Assembly (NCBI GenBank): GCA_965120415.1
Contig: CBCPNA010000005.1
Location: 24,787-88,786, forward strand
DNA: 64,000 bases
Origin: CBCPNA01 sp965120415
GTDB taxonomy: Bacteria; Bacillota; Clostridia; Lachnospirales; CAG-274
Direction of reading: 5' to 3'
Every line of letters begins with the position of its first letter. Position 1 is the first letter of the stretch. Of the stretch, positions 1 through 10,621 are shown piece by piece. The position numbers and the translations under genes were made by a program. Below the pieces are notes generated by a model, which saw nothing but the letters and a program-made list of their open reading frames with translations, searched no databases and was not told the DNA's origin.

Positions 1-1
1 T

Positions 2-733
2 GAAAGCGCTTTAAAAAAAGAAAAGCTTTTAAACGAAAATTTTTTTGGATTTTTTATATCCTCTTTGTTAGCTGGCTTATATATTGGCTTTGGAGTTTTA
101 ATTGCTTATAGCGTTGGGTCTTTTTTGCATGATTTTTCTGCTTATAAGCTTATAATGGGTATTTGCTTTAGTGCTGCTCTAAGCTTTGTTTATTTTGCTG
201 GGGCTGAGCTTTTTACCGGCAATGTTTTTATTATGTCGGCTGGTTATATAAATAAAAAAATAAATTTTAAAACTTTTTTAAAATCTTTAGTTGTATGCTA
301 TTTAGGTAATTTTATAGGCGCTTTATTGCTTGCGCTTTTGGTTATTTTGGCTAATACTTTAAGCAGTGATACGGGGTATTTTATTGCAGAATATGCTAAT
401 ACAAAAATTAGCCTTTCTCCTATTAGTATTTTAATAAGAGGTATATTTTGTAATATATTAGTTTGTCTTGCTACATGGTGTGGATACAAAATGCAGTCAG
501 AATCAGGTAAGCTTATAATGATATTTTGGTGTATCGTAACATTTTTTACTTTAGGTTTTGAGCATAGCATCGCAAATATGTCTTTATTGCTTATAGGCAC
601 TATAAATAATTATGATTTTGCTAATTCGGCATTAGGTGTTTTATATAACCTTTCTTTAGCAACTATAGGTAATATTATAGGTGGTATGTTTTTAGCGATT
701 TGTTACATAGCTATTTCTAAAAAAGATAAGTAA
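2..733 (+). CDS. Formate/nitrite transporter family protein, 5' end cut by window
   Basis: Integral membrane channel of the FNT (FocA/NirC) family, which moves formate, nitrite or related small anions across the cytoplasmic membrane. Several hydrophobic helices are visible, with the family signature GAELFTGN near the middle of the visible part. The reading frame stays open to the left edge (codons from base 2, reading ESALKKEK and continuing through ISSLLAGLYIGFG). The TTG at 65 therefore lies inside the protein, and the true start is upstream of the window. About 244 residues are visible. Substrate cannot be decided from sequence; formate is reasonable for a fermentative anaerobe. A terminator follows directly. 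Confidence 0.88.
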   Translation, partial: ESALKKEKLLNENFFGFFISSLLAGLYIGFGVLIAYSVGSFLHDFSAYKLIMGICFSAALSFVYFAGAELFTGNVFIMSAGYINKKINFKTFLKSLVVCYLGNFIGALLLALLVILANTLSSDTGYFIAEYANTKISLSPISILIRGIFCNILVCLATWCGYKMQSESGKLIMIFWCIVTFFTLGFEHSIANMSLLLIGTINNYDFANSALGVLYNLSLATIGNIIGGMFLAICYIAISKKDK

Positions 734-764
734 AGTCCAGCTTTTTGCTGGCTTTTATTTTTTG
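733..764 (+). terminator. Intrinsic terminator after the FNT gene
   Basis: Stem CCAGC/GCTGG with a TTTTT loop, extended by AAG/CTT around a one-base bulge, followed by a T-rich run. It sits immediately after the stop codon. Confidence 0.7.
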
Positions 765-786
765 CGTTATTATTTTATTATCTTTT

Positions 787-1740
787 TTAACAATCTTCTT
801 TATAATTTATCGAAAATTGTATTAAATTATCCAAAAAATCAGAAAAATCTATATCCATTGTTTTTAAAGCTTTTAAAAATAGGCTATCTTTTGTAAGTCC
901 GGGCAGGGTGTTTATTTCTAAAAAGTAGGCTTCTTCTTCTTTAACTATAAAATCTATATTTACAAATCCTCTGCATTTTAATATTACAAATATTTTTTTA
1001 GAAATTTCATTTATCATAGTTTTTATAAAATTAGGCAATGTAGAAAAGCTTATATCTGTATTTTTATTATACTTTTGTTCAAAAGAAAATATACTATCTT
1101 TTGGCTTTATATCCAAGATAGGAAAAATTTCTAGCTTATCATTTTTTTGCATAATACAACAAGTAATTTCTTGCCCCTTTATGTATTTCTCTATCAAAAT
1201 ATCGCAATTGATTATCGATTTTATTTTTGAAATGCTGTCTTTAACTTCTTCCATATTGTTAGCCAAATGGACACCAATACTTGAGCCACAGCTATTAGGC
1301 TTTAATATTAAAGGAAAGCCAAGCTCTTTAAGCGACGTTTTAAAGCTAAAAAAATCTTCATTTTTTTTAAGCAAAATATCATCTAACACAGGTATTTTAT
1401 TGAATTTTAAAATATCTTTTGTTAGCTTTTTATCCATACATAAAGCAGAAGATAAGCATTTGCTCCCTATATATTTTATAGAAAGCGTATCCAAAAAGCC
1501 TTGCAAAAGCCCATCTTCTCCATAAGCGCCATGTATAGTATTAAAAACTATATCTGGGTTAAAGCTTAATATTTCTTTAAGCCATTTTAAATTTTTGTTA
1601 AAATTTTTAGGAAGAATAATTGTTTTTATATTATATTTATTTTTATCAATATGTTCATAAACATTTTCACAAGATTTTAAAGAAATATCATGTTCTAAAG
1701 AGTTGCCCCCAGTTAGCAAAAGTAGGTTTAGTTTATCCAT
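787..1740 (-). CDS. ddl: D-alanine--D-alanine ligase
   Basis: ATP-grasp enzyme that joins two D-alanines for the peptidoglycan pentapeptide, in the cytoplasm. It is 317 residues, the usual Ddl size. Visible motifs are HGAYGEDG and QG in the N-terminal domain, the ATP-loop KPNSCGSSIGV, EKYIKGQEI, and the C-terminal metal/substrate motif FLEINTLPG followed by T-K-D-S. The start has GGAGAGC upstream. It is the last gene of a minus-strand run polA-coaE-transglycosylase-SBP-ddl, 18 bases after the binding-protein gene. Whether it favours D-Ala or D-Lac/D-Ser was not resolved. Confidence 0.92.
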   Translation of the reverse strand: MDKLNLLLLTGGNSLEHDISLKSCENVYEHIDKNKYNIKTIILPKNFNKNLKWLKEILSFNPDIVFNTIHGAYGEDGLLQGFLDTLSIKYIGSKCLSSALCMDKKLTKDILKFNKIPVLDDILLKKNEDFFSFKTSLKELGFPLILKPNSCGSSIGVHLANNMEEVKDSISKIKSIINCDILIEKYIKGQEITCCIMQKNDKLEIFPILDIKPKDSIFSFEQKYNKNTDISFSTLPNFIKTMINEISKKIFVILKCRGFVNIDFIVKEEEAYFLEINTLPGLTKDSLFLKALKTMDIDFSDFLDNLIQFSINYKEDC

Positions 1741-1758
1741 AAAAGCTCTCCCTTTATA

Positions 1759-3300
1759 TTAATCATTATTTATATACCATAATTCTATATTATTAAATTG
1801 ATTATATATAGTTGGATATTTGTTGCCTAAAATAGACGCATCTGTAACTAAAATATTTTCTTTGAAAAATAAGCCGACAAAAGGTAGCTGTTCATAAAAA
1901 AATGTTTCAAAATCATTTATACCTTTTAAGAAATCTTGTTCATTCGTTGCAGTTAACATAGTTTTAAGCAAATTATCCATCTGTTCGTTTGAATAATTAA
2001 AATAATTAACTCCTTCTTCTATACCACTAGACGATATAAAGCTTTCAAAATCTGGAGTTAGCCCAAAATTAATGCCCCCTAGAAACATGTCAAAATCGTC
2101 ATTTGTCAAAAGCTCTATATATTCATCAAATGGTTTAGATACAATAGTTATATTAAGTCCTAATTGCTCTAAGTTAGATTTTATAATTTCTGCTATTTCT
2201 AGCCTTACCTCATTTTCAGAATTGACTAATATAGAAAAGCTTGTTTCTGTCAAATTAGCAAGGGCAAGATTATCTATTGCTTTTGTCGTATCATATTCAT
2301 AATAATCAGAAGAATTTGTATAAATAGGGTTTATAGGAGAAGTTGATTTTATCCCATTATCAAGCATAATACTTTGTATAATGCTATCTTTTGGTATAGC
2401 ATATGCTATAGCTTTTTTTAAATAAATATTTTGAAAAATATCTTTTGTATTATTAAAGCCTAAAAATTCAAAATTATTTGTTGTAAAAGTATAGCTTACT
2501 TTTTCTCTGTTAAAATTTAATGTAGAAAGCTCATCAAAATTTACGGTAAGGCTATCTGTTATATTTGTTTCAAAAGCGCTTAAATCTGTTTCTCTATCAG
2601 GTGTAAAGATTACGTTTATAGTATCTATGTAAGGTGTGCCTTTGTATGTTGTAACCTTTTCTAACGTTAGGTTATTAGCTAGCCTATAAGAAGAAAATTT
2701 ATAAACACCGCTACCTATAGGGCTAAAGCTTGCGTCAGAATCTGAAGAGAGATTATTTTTATAGTAATGTTTAGGTATTATAGGAAAGCATAAATTATAA
2801 AGATATAGGGCGTAAGGCTCTGTATAGTTAATAATAACAGAATTACCACTTTGGCTATAAGAAGAAATTTTGTTTAAAACATTATAATAAATAGAAGAGG
2901 GGTTATCTTTTATAACATCTAATGAAAAGATAACATCTTCTGCTGTTATGCTAGCTCCGTCGTGCCAATATATGTCGGTGCGCATATTTATAGTTAAGGT
3001 TAAGCCATCTTCTGATAAGCTATAGCTACTAGCTAAATTAGGTATAGGATTAAAATTTTCATCTATAGTAAATAAAGGTTCAAATATTAGCTTTAAAATA
3101 TTATCCACTGTATAATCTTCATTTAATAATGGATTTAAAGTTTTTGGGGCTCTCATAGATAACGTTATACTGCCCCCTTCTGTAGGCTCTTTATCTATTG
3201 TATCATTATCTTCTAAAGCAGTGCTAAAAGAGGTATCTATGCTGCTTGTGCATCCAGTTAAAAAAATAAATATTAATAAAATTAATAATTTTATTTTCAT
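1759..3300 (-). CDS. ABC transporter substrate-binding lipoprotein (peptide family 5)
   Basis: Extracytoplasmic solute-binding protein of the DppA/OppA family (SBP_bac_5), 513 residues. The N-terminus is a lipoprotein signal: hydrophobic stretch LLILLIFIFLTGC, with Cys17 as the lipidation site. The family landmark around LNPLLNEDYTVDNILKLIFEP and the pattern TDIYWHDGASITAEDV are both present. Such proteins bind oligopeptides or other large solutes and hand them to an ABC permease. No permease or ATPase genes are adjacent, so it either works with a transporter encoded elsewhere or has a sensing role. It shares the minus-strand run with ddl and a lytic transglycosylase, which may suggest cell-wall peptide binding; that is inference. 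Confidence 0.88.
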   Translation of the reverse strand: MKIKLLILLIFIFLTGCTSSIDTSFSTALEDNDTIDKEPTEGGSITLSMRAPKTLNPLLNEDYTVDNILKLIFEPLFTIDENFNPIPNLASSYSLSEDGLTLTINMRTDIYWHDGASITAEDVIFSLDVIKDNPSSIYYNVLNKISSYSQSGNSVIINYTEPYALYLYNLCFPIIPKHYYKNNLSSDSDASFSPIGSGVYKFSSYRLANNLTLEKVTTYKGTPYIDTINVIFTPDRETDLSAFETNITDSLTVNFDELSTLNFNREKVSYTFTTNNFEFLGFNNTKDIFQNIYLKKAIAYAIPKDSIIQSIMLDNGIKSTSPINPIYTNSSDYYEYDTTKAIDNLALANLTETSFSILVNSENEVRLEIAEIIKSNLEQLGLNITIVSKPFDEYIELLTNDDFDMFLGGINFGLTPDFESFISSSGIEEGVNYFNYSNEQMDNLLKTMLTATNEQDFLKGINDFETFFYEQLPFVGLFFKENILVTDASILGNKYPTIYNQFNNIELWYINND

Positions 3301-3319
3301 ATCTATTCCTCCAAAAGTT

Positions 3320-3904
3320 TTAAAATTTGTCTTTAAAATAAAAAATTATATCATACCCTTTTTTTAATATAGAAATTTTTTTAATATAATTTTCTGTTTC
3401 TTCAAAAGGTATTTTATCCAAAGTTTTTCCATCTTTTGAATATTCTGGTGTATCAAGCCATGTTAATACATTGCTATATCCAGCGTTATAAGCTGCAAGA
3501 GCAAGCTCTAGGTTACCAGATTTTTGCAAAAAATAAGATAAATACCATGTACCAAGCATAATATTATTTTCTATATCTGTATAATTATTATATGTTATGT
3601 TTGTAAAATTAGCCTTATCGGCTATCCATATAGCGGTATCAGGCAAAATTTGCATAAGACCTTTTGCCCCTTTAGGAGATACCGCATTTTCATCAAAACG
3701 GCTTTCGGCATTTATAACAGCAAATACAAGGCTTTTTTCTAAATCAAATTCTTTAGCATATTTTTCTATAACATTTTCATATTTTATAGGAAATATATAA
3801 TTTAAAGCTTTATTAAAAAATATAATAAATAATATAAAAAAAATAAAGAAACATACAATAAATAAAAATTTTTTCCTCTTTCTTAAATTTAAAACAAAAA
3901 GCAT
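3320..3904 (-). CDS. Membrane-anchored lytic murein transglycosylase (SLT domain)
   Basis: Cleaves the MurNAc-GlcNAc bond of peptidoglycan without hydrolysis. The 194 residues start with a Lys/Arg-rich N-terminus and one membrane helix (about residues 12-33), followed by a lysozyme-like SLT domain. The catalytic glutamate lies in INAESRFD, followed by GAKGLMQILPDTA and the C-terminal AYNAGYSNV motif, all standard for family 1 transglycosylases. The stop of coaE and this start are two bases apart, so translation is probably coupled. It may act in wall remodelling or sporulation; the sequence does not say which. Confidence 0.88.
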   Translation of the reverse strand: MLFVLNLRKRKKFLFIVCFFIFFILFIIFFNKALNYIFPIKYENVIEKYAKEFDLEKSLVFAVINAESRFDENAVSPKGAKGLMQILPDTAIWIADKANFTNITYNNYTDIENNIMLGTWYLSYFLQKSGNLELALAAYNAGYSNVLTWLDTPEYSKDGKTLDKIPFEETENYIKKISILKKGYDIIFYFKDKF

Positions 3905-3905
3905 T

Positions 3906-4517
3906 TTAAAAGCTCCTTAGATTTAATTGATTTTTTATAATTTTTTTAAGATTGTTATAATCGCCATTATTGTGTATTATAAAGCTAGCAAAAGGGGCAA
4001 GCTTTTCAAAGCTTGTTTGGTTATTTAGCCTTTTTATTATATCCTTTTTATCAAGGTTATCTCTTTTTATTAGCCTATCAAGCCTTGTGTCAAAATCAGC
4101 ATGTACAAGCCATATATCATCGGTTAATTTGTCTAGCCCTGTTTCTATCAAAAGAGGGGCGTCTAAAACGATATAGCTATATTGCCCTATGTTTTTGGCG
4201 TTTTCTATTTCAGAAGTGATTTTTTTTACTATATATTTATGTGTAATACTATTTAATGTATTTAAATCATTTTTATTAGAAAAGACTATATTTGCAAGGC
4301 GCTTTCTATCTATTTCTTTATTATTATCTAATATAGATAGCCCAAAATGCCTTACTATTTCATTATATATAGGCTCGCCCTTTTTTATAAGGCTATGATA
4401 AACTTTATCGGCGTCTATAATAAATGCATTAAAGCTTTTTAAAATAGATGCTATTTCTGTTTTGCCAGAGCCGCTTGCTCCGGTAAGCCCTATAACAATA
4501 GGTTTATTTTGCTTCAT
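3906..4517 (-). CDS. coaE: Dephospho-CoA kinase
   Basis: Catalyses the last step of coenzyme A synthesis, phosphorylation of the 3'-hydroxyl of dephospho-CoA. It is 203 residues with the P-loop GLTGASGSGKTE at the N-terminus, the DADKVYH motif and the LID-region pattern RLDRLIKRD. Its start overlaps the 3' end of polA by 14 bases; polA-coaE is a recurrent order in Clostridia. Confidence 0.93.
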   Translation of the reverse strand: MKQNKPIVIGLTGASGSGKTEIASILKSFNAFIIDADKVYHSLIKKGEPIYNEIVRHFGLSILDNNKEIDRKRLANIVFSNKNDLNTLNSITHKYIVKKITSEIENAKNIGQYSYIVLDAPLLIETGLDKLTDDIWLVHADFDTRLDRLIKRDNLDKKDIIKRLNNQTSFEKLAPFASFIIHNNGDYNNLKKIIKNQLNLRSF

Positions 4518-7176
4518 ACCAATTTTCTCCTACATTAACATCTATAGTTAGCTTTACAGAAAAGTCTAAAACATTTTCCATTTCTTCTAAAAGAATTTTT
4601 TTAACAATATCTACCTCATCTTTATGAGCCTCTATAAGCAATTCGTCGTGTATTTGTAAAATAAGCCTTGATTTTAACTTTTCTTTATTTAGCCTGTCAA
4701 AAACTTTAATCATAGCAAGCTTAATAATATCAGCGGCGCTCCCTTGTATAGGCATGTTCATAGCTATCCTTTTAGCGGCGTTTTTTTTGTTAAAATTAGA
4801 AGAGTTTAATTCAGATATATATCGCTTTCTATTAAAAATAGTTTTAACAAAGCCTGTTTTAGAAGCATTTTGTACTGTTTCTTTTAAAAAGCGTAAAACT
4901 TTTGGGTATTTTTCAAAATATTCTTCTATATAAGTTTCTGCCTGTGTTTTAGAAATAGAAAGCTCTTGAGAAAGGCTAAAAGCTTGCTTGCCATAAATAA
5001 TACCAAAGTTTATAGCTTTTGCAGTACTTCTTTCGAAAGAGGTTATTTCATCTAAAGGTTTTTTAAAAATTTTAGAAGCAGTTAGCTTATGGATATCGTA
5101 TTCTTTATTAAAAGCATCCATCAAATCTTCATCTTGAGAAAGGTGTGCTAGCACCCTAAGCTCAATTTGAGAATAATCGGCATCAACAAAAATATATCCA
5201 TCAGTGGGTTTAAACACTTTTCTTATTATATGCCCAAGTTCTACCTTTATAGGTATATTTTGCAAATTAGGCTCTGTGCTACTAAGTCTTCCTGTTGCGG
5301 TTGCTGTTTGCTTAAATTTTGTATATATTCTATTTGTTTTGTTATCCAAAAGATTTAAAAGCCCTTCGGCATAAGTATTTTTTAATTTAGCATAAGTCCT
5401 GTACTGTAAAATTTTTGGTATAATTTCATGTTCTAGCACAAGCTTTTCTAAAACATCAGCAGAAGTTGACCATTTGCTAGCAGTTTTTTTACCTCCTTTT
5501 ATACCTAAATTTTCGAAAAGGACAATCCCTAACTGTTTAGGAGAATTTATGTTAAATTGTTCGCCTGCAAGGGCATATATTTCTTTTGTTAAGTTATCTA
5601 TAGCTATTTCTAAATTTTTATTGTATTCTAAAAGTTCTTCTTTACACACTTTTATACCATAAATTTCCATTTGGGCTAAAACTTTTATAAGTGGCATTTC
5701 TATATTATAAAAAAGCTCTTCTTGCTCATTTTCTTTTAAAAGATTTTGCATAATAGGTGTAGCTAAAAAAACTACATAACTTTGCAAACAACAGTATTTA
5801 AGCCATGCATCTTTATCTATATCAAATAAAAACTTTTTTGATTTTAGCTTGCCTAAAAGCTGCTCACAGCTTTTGTATTCTTTTTCTAAAAATTCGAATG
5901 CTATGTCGCTATATTCATACTTATTTTTTGAAGAATTTAGAATATATGCACAAATCATAGCGTCAAACAAAACATTGTTTACACATACATCAAACTTATT
6001 AAAAAAAACTATATCTTGCTTTAAGTCATGGGCAATTTTTTTAAAATCTTCTTCAAAAAAGGGCTTAAAAACAGCTATAAAATCTTCTGTATTAAAGCTA
6101 TCGTTTATTTTGATAAATGATGCAAAATCTTCTTTAAAGCAAAAGCTAGCCCCACAAAATATGTCGTCGTCAAATATTAGCTTGTATGCTATTTGTTTAT
6201 CTTTATTTTGCTTTAATCTTTCAAAAAAGCTTGTGGCGGCTATTTTATCTTCTATAAGCTCAAGGGTTATATCAAGGGCTGTTTCTGTAAAATCTTGTTT
6301 TGTTTCTTGTGTGTTAAATTTTGATAAAAAAGTTTTAAGTTCATATTTTTGGCAAAAGTCATAAAAATCTTGATTAAATATATTATTTATAATACAATCT
6401 TCTATTTCAAAATTTATAGGGGCGTTTAAATCTATTGTTACAAGATATTTGCTAAGGAGAGCTTGGTCTTTATATTCATTTAGCATTTCGCATGCTTTTT
6501 TAGGCTTTAAATTTTTAATATTTGCTATTGCGTTTTCAAGTGTTTTATATTCTGCGATTATTTTTAAAGCAGTCTTTTCTCCTATAGAAGGTACCCCAGG
6601 TACATTATCTGAGCTATCGCCCATAAGCGCTTTAACATCTATAAATTCTTTTGGGGTTACGCCGTATTTTTTAAAAACATCTTCTGCTAAATAGTTTTCA
6701 ACTTCTGTTTTACCGGCTTTAGTTTTAGGTATTTTTATTTTTATATTATCCGATGCAACTTGTAATAAATCTCTATCGCCCGTTACGATAATAGAAAAAA
6801 AGCCCTTTTCTTCTGCATGTTTTGCAATGCTTGCCAAAATATCGTCGGCCTCAAAGCCTTCTTTTTCAACTACATTTATATTCATTAGCTTTAAAGCATG
6901 TTTTAAAGCTGGTATTTGCTCTCTTAATTCATCTGGTGATTTTCTCCTATTGCCTTTATAGGCAGAATATTTAAGATGCCTAAAGGTAGGTTTTGGCAAA
7001 TCAAAACAAACACATAAATAAGATGGTTTTTCTTCTTCTATTAGCTTAAATAAAATGTTTAAAAAGCCGTATATAGCGTTTGTATAGTTGCCTTGTTTTG
7101 TTGTTAAAAGAGGTATTGCATAAAACGCTCTATTTAAAATGCTATTTCCGTCTATTAGCATAATTTTATTTTTCAT
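4504..7176 (-). CDS. polA: DNA polymerase I
   Basis: Repair and Okazaki-fragment polymerase, 890 residues. Order: 5'-3' exonuclease domain (about 1-290, with GFEADDILA and TGDRDLLQ), a degenerate 3'-5' exonuclease-like domain (about 300-480), and a family A polymerase domain. The polymerase part has motif A DADYSQIELRVLAH, motif B with RSTAKAINFGIIYG, and motif C LQIHDELLIE. The acidic residues expected for a working 3'-5' proofreading site are not apparent, as in many Firmicutes PolI proteins, so proofreading is probably absent. The SD is AGGAGG upstream of the ATG. It is the first gene of the minus-strand run. Confidence 0.96.
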   Translation of the reverse strand: MKNKIMLIDGNSILNRAFYAIPLLTTKQGNYTNAIYGFLNILFKLIEEEKPSYLCVCFDLPKPTFRHLKYSAYKGNRRKSPDELREQIPALKHALKLMNINVVEKEGFEADDILASIAKHAEEKGFFSIIVTGDRDLLQVASDNIKIKIPKTKAGKTEVENYLAEDVFKKYGVTPKEFIDVKALMGDSSDNVPGVPSIGEKTALKIIAEYKTLENAIANIKNLKPKKACEMLNEYKDQALLSKYLVTIDLNAPINFEIEDCIINNIFNQDFYDFCQKYELKTFLSKFNTQETKQDFTETALDITLELIEDKIAATSFFERLKQNKDKQIAYKLIFDDDIFCGASFCFKEDFASFIKINDSFNTEDFIAVFKPFFEEDFKKIAHDLKQDIVFFNKFDVCVNNVLFDAMICAYILNSSKNKYEYSDIAFEFLEKEYKSCEQLLGKLKSKKFLFDIDKDAWLKYCCLQSYVVFLATPIMQNLLKENEQEELFYNIEMPLIKVLAQMEIYGIKVCKEELLEYNKNLEIAIDNLTKEIYALAGEQFNINSPKQLGIVLFENLGIKGGKKTASKWSTSADVLEKLVLEHEIIPKILQYRTYAKLKNTYAEGLLNLLDNKTNRIYTKFKQTATATGRLSSTEPNLQNIPIKVELGHIIRKVFKPTDGYIFVDADYSQIELRVLAHLSQDEDLMDAFNKEYDIHKLTASKIFKKPLDEITSFERSTAKAINFGIIYGKQAFSLSQELSISKTQAETYIEEYFEKYPKVLRFLKETVQNASKTGFVKTIFNRKRYISELNSSNFNKKNAAKRIAMNMPIQGSAADIIKLAMIKVFDRLNKEKLKSRLILQIHDELLIEAHKDEVDIVKKILLEEMENVLDFSVKLTIDVNVGENWYEAK

Positions 7177-7289
7177 AAAAGTCCTCCTGATGTAAGTTGT
7201 GTAATATTTTATTTAATATTTTATCATAATAATATATATTTAGCTATAAATATTTTTAAAATATGTAAGCAAAATATAATATATATTTA

Positions 7290-7318
7290 TTGACTTTAAA
7301 TGAAAAAAGTGTTAAAAT
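7290..7318 (+). promoter_or_regulatory. Promoter of the str operon
   Basis: TTGACT (7290-7295), 17-base spacer, TAAAAT (7313-7318), about 70 bases before rpsL. Confidence 0.75.
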
Positions 7319-7386
7319 CTAAAAGCGTGTTTGTATGGATAACTACTTAACACAGAAGTATTTAAATTTTATAGGGAGGTGCAATT

Positions 7387-7803
7387 ATGCCAACTTTTAA
7401 CCAACTAGTTAGAAAGGGTAGGAAATCAAAAACAGACAAATCTACAGCGCCAGCTTTGCAAAAAGGCTTTAACTCTCTTAGGAAAAAGCAAACTAATTTA
7501 AGCTCACCGCAAAAAAGGGGCGTATGTACATCTGTTAGAACCGCAACCCCTAAAAAGCCTAATTCAGCGCTTAGGAAAATAGCTAGGGTACGCCTTTCAA
7601 ATGGTATAGAGGTTACTGCTTATATACCAGGTGAAGGGCATAACCTACAAGAGCATAGCGTTGTTTTAATAAGAGGTGGTAGGGTTAAAGACGTTCCGGG
7701 GGTGCGTTACCACATAATAAGAGGTACGCTTGATACCGCTGGGGTAGCTGATAGAAAGCAAGCTCGCTCTAAATACGGCGCAAAACGTGCTAAGAAAAAA
7801 TAA
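7387..7803 (+). CDS. rpsL: 30S ribosomal protein S12
   Basis: Small-subunit protein at the decoding centre. 138 residues with the invariant [11 protein letters not shown] segment (the lysine altered in streptomycin-resistant mutants is the normal Lys here), the [21 protein letters not shown] region and a basic C-terminus [18 protein letters not shown] lies 8 bases upstream. First gene of rpsL-rpsG-fusA-tuf. Confidence 0.97.
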   Translation: MPTFNQLVRKGRKSKTDKSTAPALQKGFNSLRKKQTNLSSPQKRGVCTSVRTATPKKPNSALRKIARVRLSNGIEVTAYIPGEGHNLQEHSVVLIRGGRVKDVPGVRYHIIRGTLDTAGVADRKQARSKYGAKRAKKK

Positions 7804-7931
7804 TTAATATTTGCCTTGTACTTTAAATACTCTGTTATTTGTATTTGGTTGTGCATAGGCATGAAAGGCTTAAAGAAGGGCTTAAAGCCAGTACCGTTGA
7901 ATTAATTATATTTGTTAAGGAGGGAAGAATC

Positions 7932-8402
7932 GTGCCACGTAAAGGACATGTTTCAAAAAGAGAAGTACTACCAGATCCAATGTATAAAAGTAAAGTAGTT
8001 ACTAAACTTATAAATTCCATCATGCTTGATGGTAAAAAAAGCATAGCTCAAAATATTGTTTATGGTGCTTTTGCTATTGTAGAAGAAAAGACCGGGAACC
8101 CTGCGCTTGATATGTTTGAAGAGGCTCTTTCTAATATTATGCCAGTGCTTGAGGTTAAAGCACGTCGTGTTGGGGGGGCGACATACCAAGTGCCTATAGA
8201 AATAAGCCCAGAAAGAAGGCAAACCCTTGCTCTGCGCTGGCTTACAACATACAGCAGAAAAAGAGGAGAAAAAACAATGAGGCTTCGCCTTGCTAATGAA
8301 ATAATGGACGCTGTTAATAACACTGGTAGCTCCATTAAAAAGAAAGAAGAAACGCATAAAATGGCTGAGGCTAATAAAGCGTTTTCTCATTACAAATGGT
8401 AA
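7932..8402 (+). CDS. rpsG: 30S ribosomal protein S7
   Basis: Binds the 3' major domain of 16S rRNA and nucleates head assembly. The start is the GTG at 7932, preceded by AAGGAGGG. It gives [16 protein letters not shown] and a 156-residue protein, the normal S7 length; an in-frame upstream extension to 7839 is not credible because it lacks an SD and family similarity. The 128-base gap after rpsL has no obvious hairpin. Confidence 0.96.
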   Translation: MPRKGHVSKREVLPDPMYKSKVVTKLINSIMLDGKKSIAQNIVYGAFAIVEEKTGNPALDMFEEALSNIMPVLEVKARRVGGATYQVPIEISPERRQTLALRWLTTYSRKRGEKTMRLRLANEIMDAVNNTGSSIKKKEETHKMAEANKAFSHYKW

Positions 8403-8423
8403 TTATTAAAAGGAGGAGTAAAT

Positions 8424-10532
8424 GTGGCTAGAGCGTGTCCGCTTGAATTAACAAGAAATATTGGTATAATGGCGCATATAGATGCTGGTAAAACTACCCT
8501 TACAGAGCGTATTTTATTTTATACAGGGCGTAATTATAAAATAGGTGATACACATGAAGGTACAGCAACTATGGACTGGATGGAACAAGAGCAAGAAAGA
8601 GGTATAACAATAACTTCTGCCGCAACAACAACTAAATGGAAAAAAGAAGGCGGTAAAGAACACAGAATTAATATAATAGACACTCCAGGGCACGTTGACT
8701 TTACTGTAGAGGTTGAACGTTCTTTACGTGTTTTGGACGGCTCTGTTGGTGTATTTTGCGCTAAAGGTGGGGTAGAACCTCAATCGGAAACTGTTTGGAG
8801 ACAAGCAGATAGATATAATGTACCACGTATGGCTTTTGTAAACAAAATGGACATAATGGGCGCCGATTTTTATAACGTTGTAGATATGATAAAAGATAGG
8901 CTTAATGCTAATGCTGTATCGGTACAATTACCTATAGGAGCAGAGGACGATTTTGTCGGTATAATAGATCTTATGGAAATGAAAGCTTACTACTATAAAG
9001 ATAAACAAGGGCTTGAAATATCTATAGAAGATATACCAGCAGATATGTTACAAAAAGCTCAAGAATATAGAACACAAATGATAGAATCTATTGCAGAGAA
9101 TTCTGAAAGCCTTATGGAAAAATATCTAGAAGAAGGAGAAGAATCTTTTACAATAGAGGAGCTTAAAACAGAGCTTCGCCGTGCTTGTATAGCTTGTGAG
9201 GCTGTTCCTGTATTTTGTGGTTCTGCTTACAGAAATAAAGGGGTACAAAAACTGCTAGACGGTGTTTTAGATTATATGCCAGCACCTACAGATATACCAC
9301 CTATTAAAGGGCATATACCAGGCGATGAAGAAAATGAAATAGAAAGAATTTCTTCTGACGAAGAGCCTTTTGCAGCTCTTGCATTTAAAATTATGAACGA
9401 CCCATTTGTTGGTAAGCTTGCGTTTTTTAGAGTATATTCTGGAGTTTTAGAAGCTGGTTCTTATGTTTATAATTCTGTTAAAGGTAAAAAAGAACGTATA
9501 GGAAGAATACTTCAAATGCACGCTAATTCAAGAGAAGAAATAGATAAAGTTTATGCTGGAGATATAGCGGCGGCTGTTGGGCTAAAGCTTACAACAACCG
9601 GTGATACGCTATGTGATGAAAATAATGAAGTTATTTTAGAATCTATGAACTTTCCAGAGCCTGTTATATCTGTTGCTATCGAGCCTAAAACAAAAGAAGG
9701 TAGAGATAAAATGGGTATAGCGCTTGCAAAGTTAGCAGAAGAAGACCCAACATTTAAAACTTACACAGACCAAGAAACAGGCGATACTATAATAGCTGGT
9801 ATGGGCGAACTTCACTTAGAAATTATCGTAGATAGGCTTTTAAGAGAATTTAAAGTAGAAGCTAATGTTGGAGCACCACAAGTTGCATACCGCGAATCAT
9901 TTAGAAAAGATGTCGATGTTGAAAGTAAATATGCAAGGCAATCTGGTGGACGTGGGCAATATGGGCATTGTAAAGTTAGATTTGAGGTTATGGATGCCAA
10001 CGAAGGCAAAACTTATGAATTTGTTAATGAAATAGTCGGTGGAGCTATACCAAAAGAATATATACCAGCAGTTGATAACGGTATACAAGAAGCTATGCAA
10101 TCTGGTATAATAGGCGGATATCCAGTTGTTGGGGTGCGTGCTATATGCTATGATGGTTCTTACCATGAGGTTGACTCTTCAGAAATGGCCTTTAAAATAG
10201 CTGGCTCAATGGCTTTTAAAGACGCTATGAGAAAATCAGATCCAGCCCTTTTAGAGCCTATTATGAAAGTTGATGTTACTGTACCAGAAGATTATACAGG
10301 CGAGGTAATAGGTGACATGAACAGTAGACGTGGTAGGATAGAAGGTATGGAGCCTTTAAATGGTATGCAAGTTGTCCATGGATTTGTTCCTCTTGCTGAA
10401 ATGTTTGGCTATTCAACAGATTTAAGATCTAAAACACAAGGAAGAGGCACCTACACTATGGAAGTGCATCATTATGAAGCAGTGCCAAAAAGTATACAAG
10501 AAAAGGTTGCAGCTGGTAGAGCAAATAGCTAA
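8424..10532 (+). CDS. fusA: Elongation factor G
   Basis: Translocation GTPase, 702 residues. GTP-binding motifs AHIDAGKTT (G1), RGITITSAA (G2), DTPGHVDF (G3) and NKMD (G4) are all present, followed by domains II-V. The start is GTG at 8424, with AGGAGGAG upstream; an overlapping ATG at 8422 is out of frame. Only one fusA-type gene is in the window. Confidence 0.97.
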   Translation: MARACPLELTRNIGIMAHIDAGKTTLTERILFYTGRNYKIGDTHEGTATMDWMEQEQERGITITSAATTTKWKKEGGKEHRINIIDTPGHVDFTVEVERSLRVLDGSVGVFCAKGGVEPQSETVWRQADRYNVPRMAFVNKMDIMGADFYNVVDMIKDRLNANAVSVQLPIGAEDDFVGIIDLMEMKAYYYKDKQGLEISIEDIPADMLQKAQEYRTQMIESIAENSESLMEKYLEEGEESFTIEELKTELRRACIACEAVPVFCGSAYRNKGVQKLLDGVLDYMPAPTDIPPIKGHIPGDEENEIERISSDEEPFAALAFKIMNDPFVGKLAFFRVYSGVLEAGSYVYNSVKGKKERIGRILQMHANSREEIDKVYAGDIAAAVGLKLTTTGDTLCDENNEVILESMNFPEPVISVAIEPKTKEGRDKMGIALAKLAEEDPTFKTYTDQETGDTIIAGMGELHLEIIVDRLLREFKVEANVGAPQVAYRESFRKDVDVESKYARQSGGRGQYGHCKVRFEVMDANEGKTYEFVNEIVGGAIPKEYIPAVDNGIQEAMQSGIIGGYPVVGVRAICYDGSYHEVDSSEMAFKIAGSMAFKDAMRKSDPALLEPIMKVDVTVPEDYTGEVIGDMNSRRGRIEGMEPLNGMQVVHGFVPLAEMFGYSTDLRSKTQGRGTYTMEVHHYEAVPKSIQEKVAAGRANS

Positions 10533-10549
10533 CCTATTTAATAAATTGC

Positions 10550-10578
10550 TTGCAATTTTTAGAAATATTAAGTATAAT
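10550..10578 (+). promoter_or_regulatory. Separate promoter for tuf
   Basis: TTGCAA (10550-10555), 17-base spacer, perfect TATAAT (10573-10578) inside the fusA-tuf gap. tuf can therefore be transcribed apart from the rest of the str operon. Confidence 0.7.
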
Positions 10579-10621
10579 TAATTTAAAGTTATTTTTTTCT
10601 ATATTTAAGGAGGAAATTAGA

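Noticed and set aside
5849..6364. 171-codon plus-strand ORF inside polA
   Set aside because: Opposite strand of a clear polA domain, no SD, Ser/Lys-rich composition typical of antisense frames.
10550..10621. N-terminal extension of EF-Tu
   Set aside because: It spans the tuf promoter and SD and has no similarity to EF-Tu.
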